Program-made: the position numbers and the translations under genes | DNA from: Pseudomonadota bacterium | Lineage (GTDB): Bacteria; Pseudomonadota; Gammaproteobacteria; Burkholderiales; Burkholderiaceae_B | NCBI GenBank assembly: GCA_023432075.1 | Contig: JAEYVD010000647.1 | Span: 1 to 5,904 of the forward strand | DNA length: 5,904 nucleotides | Direction of reading: 5' to 3' | Part shown: positions 1 through 4,956 of the stretch, in pieces | Layout of the letters: each line of letters starts with the position of its first letter | Numbering within the stretch: position 1 is the first letter of the stretch | Notes under the pieces: generated by a model | What the model saw: only the letters and a program-made list of their open reading frames with translations | What the model was told of the DNA's origin: nothing | The model's database searches: none

Positions 1-293
1 TCGACTTCGCCCGACTGCAGCGCCGTGAAGCGCTGCTGGGTGGACAGCGCGGTGCCCTTGAACTTGGAGGCATCGCCAAACACCGCCGCCGCCACGGCAC
101 GGCAGATGTCCACGTCCATGCCTTCCCATTCGCCCTTGCTGTTCGTCGCGGAGAATCCGGAGACGCCGTCCGTCAGGCCGCACTGCACGAATCCCTTCTT
201 TTTCACCGCGTCCAGCGTGGGACCGGCCATCGCCGCCTGGGACGCGCAGGCCAGGGCAATCGCGCCGGCCGCAACCATCAATTTCCGCTTCAT
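1..293 (-). CDS. Amino-acid ABC transporter periplasmic binding protein, AapJ-like (partial, N-terminal 97 codons)
   Basis: This is the N-terminal part of a periplasmic receptor for an ABC importer of the general L-amino-acid type (AapJ family, SBP_bac_3 fold). Reading from ATG at 293-291, residues 1-23 look like a Sec signal peptide: a basic start (MKRK), a hydrophobic core, then a likely cleavage A-M-A|G24. The mature protein begins GPTLDAVKKKGFVQCGL, then has GFS (46-48), KGEWEGMDVDICRAVAAAVFGD (from residue 53) and RFTALQSGEV (88-97). These are hallmark N-lobe blocks of AapJ-like receptors. A Cys at 16 sits in the signal core but does not make a good lipobox. The start is supported by an AGGAGA ribosome binding site 8 bases upstream. 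The reading frame leaves the window intact, so the gene is cut by the edge and not broken. The permease and ATPase genes would be expected further along the minus strand, outside the window. The exact ligand cannot be told. Confidence 0.88.
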   Translation of the reverse strand, partial: MKRKLMVAAGAIALACASQAAMAGPTLDAVKKKGFVQCGLTDGVSGFSATNSKGEWEGMDVDICRAVAAAVFGDASKFKGTALSTQQRFTALQSGEV

Positions 294-301
294 GTTCTGC
301 T

Positions 302-307
302 TCTCCT
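302..307 (-). promoter_or_regulatory. Ribosome binding site for the AapJ-like gene
   Basis: The minus strand reads AGGAGA, with 8 bases between it and the ATG at 293-291. This is a strong Shine-Dalgarno match and fixes the start of the amino-acid binding protein. Confidence 0.8.
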
Positions 308-437
308 GAGATAGATGGCCGCCCTGGGCTCGTAACCGGGAGCGGCTGAAACCGGGTCCCGCCTTACTGGACCGGCCGCCAGATTAAGGCATGTCCACAG
401 CGTGAACAACGCGCGAATCCCTAGTGAAAACCCGTAA

Positions 438-469
438 GACGCGGCTTCGGCCGATAACGGCGCCGCGTC
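438..469. repeat. Compound inverted repeat / potential hairpin
   Basis: The arms GACGCGGC (438-445) and GCCGCGTC (462-469) are perfect 8-bp complements. Inside them GCCG (450-453) and CGGC (458-461) pair again around an ATAA loop, leaving only TTCG (446-449) as a one-sided bulge. On the minus strand it lies about 145 bases upstream of the AapJ-like start, so it could fold in that gene's leader if transcription begins above it. It is followed there by a short TTTT about 8 bases away, which is weak for a terminator. Role unknown. Confidence 0.5.
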
Positions 470-481
470 CGGTGATCGAAC
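467..481 (-). promoter_or_regulatory. Candidate PcaR-type operator
   Basis: The minus strand reads GTTCGATCACCGGAC. Recalled from the literature, the 15-bp PcaR site of Pseudomonas putida is GTTCGATAATCGCAC. Twelve of 15 positions agree, including the whole GTTCGAT half. It lies 168 bases upstream of the first gene of the operon that ends in pcaR, and abuts the inverted repeat at 438-469. Against it are the opposite orientation to the pca operon and the distance from the start codon. Binding is inferred only. Confidence 0.3.
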
Positions 482-619
482 TTTATTGGCGCGGCGCCGC
501 CCCGCCCTGCGCATCCCCCCGTGCCATACTTTTTTTGCGTCTTTGTCCGATAGTCAGCAAAGCCGCAGCCCTTTGAAAAAAGCCGGTCGCGTCACACAAA
601 AACCCGGACGCGCACCGCT

Positions 620-631
620 AATCGGCCGATT
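620..631. promoter_or_regulatory. 12-bp perfect palindrome next to the Bug gene ribosome binding site
   Basis: AATCGGCCGATT is a perfect 12-bp palindrome ending 3 bases before the GGAGGAG Shine-Dalgarno. It could be an operator for a dimeric regulator, or in RNA a weak 4-bp stem beside the ribosome site. A chance palindrome in GC-rich DNA is not excluded. Confidence 0.3.
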
Positions 632-634
632 CAT

Positions 635-641
635 GGAGGAG
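635..641 (+). promoter_or_regulatory. Ribosome binding site for the Bug gene
   Basis: GGAGGAG lies 8 bases upstream of the ATG at 650. This near-perfect Shine-Dalgarno decides the start and predicts strong translation of the first gene in the operon. Confidence 0.85.
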
Positions 642-649
642 ACAAGTCC

Positions 650-1669
650 ATGGCAAAAGCAAGCAAGTCGCAGCCCCTTCGCCCGGCGGCCACTGACCGC
701 CGCCAGGCTCTCAGAAACCTGCTCGTCGCCGCGCTGGCCGCGAGCGGTCTGGCCGCCGGCCCCGCCCTCGCGGCCGACAACTGGCCCAGCAAGCCGATCA
801 AGATCATCGTGCCGTACACGCCGGGCGGATCCACCGACATCGTGACGCGCATCGTGATGGAAAAACTGGGGCCACGGCTGAACCAGACCATCGTCGTCGA
901 GAACCGTCCCGGCGCCAACAGCAGCCTGGGATCGGCGCTTGCCGCCAAGGCCGAGCCGGACGGCTACACGTTCCTGTCGATGCTGCCGGCCTACATCATC
1001 AACTTCCACCTCTACAAGCTGGGCTACACGCCCGCGGACCTGACGCCGGTCGTGCAGATGGCGGACCTGCCGCTGTTTCTGTTCGTGGCGAACGAGCTGC
1101 CGGTCAAGAACGTGGCCGAGCTGGTCGCCTATGCGCGCAAGAATCCGGACAAGCTCACCTATGCGTCCAGCGGCAACGGGTCCAGCGCGCATCTGACCGG
1201 CGCCGACTTCGCGCTGCAGAACAAGATCACGATGACGCACGTGGCCTACAAGGGCAGCGCGCCGATCCTCACGGACCTGCTGGGCAATCGCGTGTCCATG
1301 GTGTTCGATCCCGTGCTGGTGCCGATGCAGTACGTCAAGCAGAACCGCCTGAAAGCGCTGGCGTTCACGGGCAAGGAACGCTGGCCCACGGAACCGGACG
1401 TTCCCACGATGGAAGAAGCCGGCATGCCGGGCTTTGTCACCGGCTCATGGGCCGGACTGATGGCGCCCGCCAACACGCCCAAGCCGATCATCGAACGCAT
1501 GGCGCGTGAGATCAGCGAGATCGTCAAGGAACCCGACGTGCGGCAGAAGTTTGTGGACGCGGGCTTCTTGCCCGTGGGCGGCACGCCGGCGCAGTTTGCC
1601 GAATTGATGAAGAAGGACTCGGCACGCTACGCCGAGATCATCAAGCAGGCCAACATCACCGTGAACTGA
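650..1669 (+). CDS. Bug/TctC-family periplasmic solute-binding protein (tripartite tricarboxylate transporter receptor)
   Basis: This 339-residue protein belongs to the Bug (TctC) receptors of tripartite tricarboxylate transporters, which bind carboxylic acids in the periplasm. Residues 1-41 form a long signal peptide. It has DRR at 17-19 and a hydrophobic stretch, and ends P-A-L-A|A42. The mature part starts DNWPSKPIKIIVPY, followed by PGGSTD (58-63), the ligand-loop motif of the family. ENRPGANSSLGS (84-95) and KAEPDGYTFL (from residue 100) follow, both signature blocks. Length is usual for the family. The pair RRQAL resembles a twin-arginine motif but lacks the usual Phe-Leu after it, so Sec or Tat export is undecided. 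No TctA or TctB membrane genes are in the window, so it is an orphan receptor here. It leads the operon 41 bases ahead of pcaI, so its ligand is probably a dicarboxylate or aromatic acid degraded through beta-ketoadipate. That link is inference. Family call is firm; ligand unknown. Confidence 0.92.
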   Translation: MAKASKSQPLRPAATDRRQALRNLLVAALAASGLAAGPALAADNWPSKPIKIIVPYTPGGSTDIVTRIVMEKLGPRLNQTIVVENRPGANSSLGSALAAKAEPDGYTFLSMLPAYIINFHLYKLGYTPADLTPVVQMADLPLFLFVANELPVKNVAELVAYARKNPDKLTYASSGNGSSAHLTGADFALQNKITMTHVAYKGSAPILTDLLGNRVSMVFDPVLVPMQYVKQNRLKALAFTGKERWPTEPDVPTMEEAGMPGFVTGSWAGLMAPANTPKPIIERMAREISEIVKEPDVRQKFVDAGFLPVGGTPAQFAELMKKDSARYAEIIKQANITVN

Positions 1670-1675
1670 GCGGGC

Positions 1676-1693
1676 CGGGCGCCGCCGCGCCCG
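1676..1693 (+). other. GC-rich hairpin between the Bug gene and pcaI
   Basis: CGGGCGC (1676-1682) and GCGCCCG (1687-1693) form a perfect 7-bp stem with a CGCC loop. It starts 7 bases after the Bug stop codon and ends 7 bases before the pcaI Shine-Dalgarno. No T-run follows, so it is not a standard intrinsic terminator. It could stabilise the 3' end of the Bug message or set relative expression of the receptor and the enzyme genes. Confidence 0.4.
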
Positions 1694-1710
1694 CCCCATC
1701 GGAGCCCTCC

Positions 1711-2391
1711 ATGATCGACAAGTTCATCGACACCCCCGCGGCCGCCGTGGCGGACATCCACGATGGCGCCACCGTGCTGATCAGCGGGTTCGGCGGCGCC
1801 GGCATGCCCACCGAACTGATCCATGCGCTCATCGACCAGGGAGCGCGCGACCTGACCGTGGTCAGCAACAACGCCGGCAACCACGAAACGGGCCTGGCCG
1901 CGCTGGTGAAGGCCCACCGCGTGCGCAAGGTCATCTGCTCGTTTCCGAAGGCGTCTCACTCCTGGGTCTTCGACGCGCTCTACCGGGAAGGCCGCATCGA
2001 ACTGGAATGCGTGCCGCAAGGCACCATCGCCGAACGCCTGCGCGCGGCCGGCGCCGGCCTGGGCGGCTTTTTCACGCCCACCGCCTACGGCACCGAGCTT
2101 GCGCGCGGCAAGGAGACCCGCATCATCAACGGCCGCGGCCACGTGTTCGAAGAACCTTTGCATGGCGACTTCGCGCTGGTCAAGGCCGACCGCGGCGACC
2201 GCTGGGGCAACCTCACCTACAACATGAGCGCGCGCAACTTCGGGCCCATCATGTGCATGGCCGCCCGGACGACCATCGTGCAGGTGCGCGCCAAGGCCGA
2301 ACTGGGCGAGCTGCCGCCCGAAGCAGTGGTGACGCCGGGCATCTTCGTCAAGCGCGTGACCGAAGTCCCCAACGCCGCCTTTTCCAGCTGA
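1711..2391 (+). CDS. pcaI: 3-oxoadipate CoA-transferase subunit A
   Basis: PcaI is the alpha subunit of the cytoplasmic enzyme that moves CoA from succinyl-CoA to 3-oxoadipate, the penultimate step of the beta-ketoadipate pathway. The 226 residues match family I CoA-transferase A subunits in length and order. They show GFGGAGMP (26-33), the glycine-rich CoA-transferase signature, then NNAGN (53-57), VPQGTIAERLRAAGAG (101-116), GGFFTPT (118-124), GDRWGNLTY (162-170) and NFGPIM (176-181). A GGAG site 6 bases upstream supports the ATG. pcaJ follows after 25 bases, as expected for a heterodimer. The close relative ScoA/AtoD (acetoacetate transferase) has the same fold. The 3-oxoadipate call rests on PcaI-like sequence, the clearly PcaJ-like partner and the pcaR gene downstream. 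Confidence 0.9.
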   Translation: MIDKFIDTPAAAVADIHDGATVLISGFGGAGMPTELIHALIDQGARDLTVVSNNAGNHETGLAALVKAHRVRKVICSFPKASHSWVFDALYREGRIELECVPQGTIAERLRAAGAGLGGFFTPTAYGTELARGKETRIINGRGHVFEEPLHGDFALVKADRGDRWGNLTYNMSARNFGPIMCMAARTTIVQVRAKAELGELPPEAVVTPGIFVKRVTEVPNAAFSS

Positions 2392-2406
2392 CGCATCCCT
2401 TCATGC

Positions 2407-2411
2407 AGGAG
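2407..2411 (+). promoter_or_regulatory. Ribosome binding site for pcaJ
   Basis: AGGAG lies 5 bases upstream of the ATG at 2417 and selects that start over an out-of-frame ATG at 2403. Confidence 0.75.
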
Positions 2412-2416
2412 TCCGC

Positions 2417-3058
2417 ATGTTTCGTCCCCTGACCCGCGAAGCCATGGCGCGCCGCCTGGCCCTGGACATCCCCGACGGCAGCTACGTGAACCTGGGCATC
2501 GGCATGCCGGTGCTGGTGGCCGCGCATCTGCCCGAAGGCCGCGAGATCGTGCTGCACAGCGAGAACGGCATTCTTGGCATGGGTCCGCCCCCGGCCGAGG
2601 CCGACATCAACCTGGACCTCATCAACGCCGGCAAGCAGCCCGTGACGCTGTTGACGGGCGGGTCGTACTTCCATCACGCGGACTCGTTCGCGATGATGCG
2701 GGGCGGCCACCTGGACATCTGCGTCATGGGCGGCATGCAGGTTGCGGCCAACGGCGACCTGGCCAACTGGTCGCTCAACAAGCCGGGCGAGGCGCCGGCC
2801 GTGGGCGGCGCGATGGACCTGGCCGTCGGCGCGCGCAGCGTGTTCATCATGATGGAGCACAACAGCAAGAACGGCGATCCCAAAATCGTCGAGCGCTGCA
2901 CCTATCCGCTTACCGGCGCTGGCGTGGTGGATCGCGTCTACACCGACCTCGCGGTCATCGACGTCACGCCGGACGGGCTTGTCGTCCGGGATATGATCGA
3001 CGGCATGACCCTGACCGAATTGCAGGCGCGCACCGGCGCGCCGCTGCGTGCCGGCTGA
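2417..3058 (+). CDS. pcaJ: 3-oxoadipate CoA-transferase subunit B
   Basis: PcaJ is the beta subunit of 3-oxoadipate CoA-transferase and carries the catalytic glutamate. In its 213 residues that residue is visible as Glu49 in the S-E-N-G motif (48-51), within a block reading HSENGILGMGP. This Glu forms the covalent glutamyl-CoA intermediate in this family. Further family blocks are YVNLGIGMP (23-31), DLINAGKQPVTLLTGG (67-82), FHHADSFAMMRGGHLD (85-100), GGAMDLAVGAR (130-140) and CTYPLTG (161-167). The FHHADSFAMMRGGHLD and DLANW (114-118) segments are more like PcaJ than acetoacetate-specific AtoA/ScoB. It ends in TGATG, so its last base is the first base of pcaR, which points to translational coupling. 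Full length, no missing key residue seen. Confidence 0.92.
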   Translation: MFRPLTREAMARRLALDIPDGSYVNLGIGMPVLVAAHLPEGREIVLHSENGILGMGPPPAEADINLDLINAGKQPVTLLTGGSYFHHADSFAMMRGGHLDICVMGGMQVAANGDLANWSLNKPGEAPAVGGAMDLAVGARSVFIMMEHNSKNGDPKIVERCTYPLTGAGVVDRVYTDLAVIDVTPDGLVVRDMIDGMTLTELQARTGAPLRAG

Positions 3059-3885
3059 TGCTGCCGAACCTGCCTCCCCCGGGGTACGCGGCGCCGCCCG
3101 CGGCCGAAGACCATCCCGACCAGCTGCGCGGCGATCCGGACTACATGCTGACGCTGGCGCGCGGCCTGCACGTCATACGCGCGTTCGGCACCCGCCGCCA
3201 TCCCCAGACCGCCGCCGAACTGAGCCGGCGCGCCGGCCTGCCGCGCGCGGTGGTGCAGCGCTGCCTGCACACGCTGATGCTGCTGGGCATGGCCGAACAG
3301 CATGGCCGGCTGTACGTGCTGACGCCGCGCATCCTGGGGCTGGGCTATGCGTATTTTTCATCCACGCCATTCGTCTCGCTGGCGCAGCCCGTGCTGGAGG
3401 AACTGAGCGCCACCGTGAACGAGACCTGCGCGCTCGCCATCATGGAAGGCCACGAGATGCTGTACCTGGCGCGATCAGAGGTGAATCGCCTGCTGGCCAC
3501 ATCGATGGGTCTGGGAAGCCGCTTGCCGGCGTATTGCACGTCCATCGGGCGCGTGCTGCTGGCAGAGTTGCCCGAGCCCGCGCTGGCCAGGTATTTCGCG
3601 GCAACCGACCTGCAGCCCTACACCGAGTTCACGTTGACCACCGAGGCAAAACTGCGCGCGGAACTGGCGCGCATCCGCGAGCAGGGATATGCGGTGGTGG
3701 ACCAGGAACTGGAATTGAACGTGCGCGCGATCTCGGTGGTCGTGCGTTCGGCCAGCGGCAAGGCGTGCGGCGCCGTGAACGTCAGCGTGAAGGCCGCCCG
3801 CGTGCCGCTCGAGCGCTTGCAGGAAGAATTCCTGCCGCCCTTGCGGCAGGCCGTTGAACGGATCGGGGAATTCCTGGCCGCGTGA
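3058..3885 (+). CDS. pcaR: IclR-family regulator of the pca (beta-ketoadipate) genes
   Basis: This 275-residue protein matches the PcaR/PcaU/PobR branch of the IclR family. These are cytoplasmic DNA-binding proteins that, in characterised relatives, respond to beta-ketoadipate or a pathway acid and control pca genes. A loose Pro/Ala-rich tail (1-24) precedes GDPDYMLTLARGL (25-37), the usual opening of the subgroup. A winged helix-turn-helix follows (about 38-98), with the probable recognition helix near LPRAVVQRCLHTL (61-73). The C-terminal effector domain has GSRLPAYCTSIGRVLLA (153-169) and YAVVDQELELNVRAISV (211-227), both subgroup hallmarks. The ATG overlaps the pcaJ stop by one base and lacks a clear Shine-Dalgarno, so translation is probably coupled to pcaJ. 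The next Met (residue 30) would cut into the conserved opening. Its position in the operon it is expected to control suggests autoregulation. Whether it activates or represses cannot be read here. Confidence 0.88.
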   Translation: MLPNLPPPGYAAPPAAEDHPDQLRGDPDYMLTLARGLHVIRAFGTRRHPQTAAELSRRAGLPRAVVQRCLHTLMLLGMAEQHGRLYVLTPRILGLGYAYFSSTPFVSLAQPVLEELSATVNETCALAIMEGHEMLYLARSEVNRLLATSMGLGSRLPAYCTSIGRVLLAELPEPALARYFAATDLQPYTEFTLTTEAKLRAELARIREQGYAVVDQELELNVRAISVVVRSASGKACGAVNVSVKAARVPLERLQEEFLPPLRQAVERIGEFLAA

Positions 3886-3894
3886 GCGGCCAGG
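3873..3894. terminator. Hairpin between convergent pcaR and sua5, possible two-way transcription barrier
   Basis: CCTGGCCGC (3873-3881) and GCGGCCAGG (3886-3894) are perfect 9-bp complements around GTGA (3882-3885). The loop contains the pcaR TGA stop, and in the pcaR transcript it is a GNRA tetraloop. The right arm ends at the base before the sua5 stop codon (3895-3897). The stem can form in both transcripts. Neither strand has a T-run after it, so it is not a classic intrinsic terminator. It may instead slow polymerase, protect 3' ends, or work with Rho. Confidence 0.5.
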
Positions 3895-4944
3895 CTACAG
3901 GCCGGTGGTGTCCAGCGTGAAGGCGGCGGCGGCACGGCCGATGCGGTCGTTGACCGCATGCCAGTCGTCGGTGGCGGGCGGCGCCTGCACGATGATGCGC
4001 GCATAGCCCTGCCCGTCCAGATCCCGCAGCAGGCCATATAGCGCCTGCGCGTAACGGGCCGGGTCCGCCGGCACCGCTTGCCACCGAACGCGCGCATCGA
4101 CGGCCGCAGGCTGCGTGCCGTAGGCCACCAGCACCACGCGGCCTTCGGGCAGGTTGCGTCCCAGCAGCACTTCCTGCATGCGTGCGTCGCTTGCCAGTTC
4201 CAGCGGCGTGCGCGGCGCGTAATGCGCCTTCAGCGTGCCCGAAGCGCGCGGCGCCGCGGCGTCGGGCGCAAACACCTGCACACCCAGCACGGCTTCGATC
4301 TGCGCGGCGCTGATGTGGCCGGGCCGCAGCAGCACGGGCCCCGCGCCCTTGTCCAGGCGCGACAGATCGAGGATCGTGGACTCGATGCCCACCTCCGACG
4401 CGCCGCCTTCCAGCACGGGCATGCCGGCCGCGACTTCGTCCGGGAACTCGGTGCGCACATGCTCGGCGCGGGTGGGCGACACTTGCCCGAACTTGTTGGC
4501 GGACGGCGCGGCCACGCCGCCCTGGCCGTTCGGCTTGCCGGCGGCAAAAGCCGTCAGCAGCGCCTGCGCCACCGGATGCGAGGGACAGCGAATGCCGATG
4601 CTGTCCTGGCCGCCGCTCACCGTGTCCACGATATGCGGCGCCCGCTTGAGGATCAGGGTCAGCGGACCCGGCCAGAACGCGTTGATCAGCAGACGCGCCT
4701 CGGGCGGCACGTGCGCCGCCCAATACGACACATCGCCGTCGGGCGCGATATGCACGATGACAGGATGGTTCGACGGCCGGCCCTTGGCCGCGTAGATCTT
4801 GGCAACCGCCTGCGGATTTTCGGCGTCCGCGCCCAGCCCGTAGACGGTCTCGGTCGGAAAGGCGGCCAGTTCGCCGTCCAGCATGCGCTGGGCGGCGTGG
4901 GCGATTTGCGCGGCGCTGGCGGTGGCGGGCGTGGAGGAGGACAT
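3895..4944 (-). CDS. sua5: L-threonylcarbamoyladenylate synthase, Sua5 type
   Basis: The enzyme makes threonylcarbamoyl-AMP from threonine, bicarbonate and ATP, the first step of the t6A modification at position 37 of ANN-decoding tRNAs. The 349 residues hold a YrdC-like catalytic domain (about 10-215) with PTETVYGLGADA (30-41), KGRPSNHPVIVHI (54-66), FWPGPLTL (90-97), IGIRCPSHP (116-124), APSANKFGQVSPT (146-158), ESTILDL (188-194) and LLRPGHIS (205-212). An HYAP linker (241-244) leads into a smaller C-terminal Sua5 domain, so this is the long Sua5 form and not the short TsaC/YrdC form. The ATG is 12 bases after the purK stop and has no clear Shine-Dalgarno, which suggests coupling to purK. 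The next in-frame Met (21) would remove the N-terminal helix leading into the PTETVYG motif. It is housekeeping and unrelated to the convergent pca operon. Confidence 0.94.
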   Translation of the reverse strand: MSSSTPATASAAQIAHAAQRMLDGELAAFPTETVYGLGADAENPQAVAKIYAAKGRPSNHPVIVHIAPDGDVSYWAAHVPPEARLLINAFWPGPLTLILKRAPHIVDTVSGGQDSIGIRCPSHPVAQALLTAFAAGKPNGQGGVAAPSANKFGQVSPTRAEHVRTEFPDEVAAGMPVLEGGASEVGIESTILDLSRLDKGAGPVLLRPGHISAAQIEAVLGVQVFAPDAAAPRASGTLKAHYAPRTPLELASDARMQEVLLGRNLPEGRVVLVAYGTQPAAVDARVRWQAVPADPARYAQALYGLLRDLDGQGYARIIVQAPPATDDWHAVNDRIGRAAAAFTLDTTGL

Positions 4945-4956
4945 CGGTTTGCCGCT

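Larger units (their letters stand above)
294..649. promoter_or_regulatory. Divergent intergenic regulatory region (356 bp)
   Basis: This gap separates the AapJ-like gene (minus strand) from the Bug-pcaIJR operon (plus strand) and must hold both promoters. No reading frame in it looks like a gene. It contains a compound inverted repeat (438-469), a PcaR-operator-like sequence (467-481), a perfect 10-bp GC palindrome (491-500), a run of seven T (530-536), a CGATAGT element (548-554) and a 12-bp palindrome (620-631). The TCGGCCGAT 9-mer occurs twice, at 447-455 and 622-630. AACCGGG is directly repeated at 334-340 and 350-356. No strong sigma-70 promoter could be picked by eye. The best guess on the minus strand is TTGTTC (409-404) with CTTAAT (388-383), but its 15-base spacer is short. 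On the plus strand, TTGAAA (573-578) with CACAAA (595-600) has a poor -10. Confidence 0.6.

Noticed and set aside
25..309. 94-codon plus-strand frame at the left edge
   Set aside because: It is antisense to the AapJ-like gene, whose frame has a signal peptide, family motifs and a strong ribosome site.
491..500. GCGGCGCCGC perfect 10-bp palindrome
   Set aside because: Short all-GC palindromes are expected often in DNA of this composition, and nothing else marks it as a site.
530..536. Run of seven T as a rho-independent terminator
   Set aside because: The GC-rich stretch upstream does not form a clean stem directly next to the T-run, and no gene ends upstream of it on the plus strand.
554..1240. 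228-codon minus-strand frame opposite the Bug gene
   Set aside because: It is antisense to a well-supported receptor gene, with Arg/Val/His-rich sequence and no ribosome site or motif.
3048..3857. 269-codon plus-strand frame overlapping pcaR
   Set aside because: It is a shifted frame of pcaR with extreme Ala/Arg/Gly content. The pcaR frame has all the expected IclR-family motifs.
3782..4723. 313-codon minus-strand frame overlapping sua5 and the end of pcaR
   Set aside because: It is a shifted frame of sua5, low in complexity and running into the antisense of pcaR. No recognisable domain.
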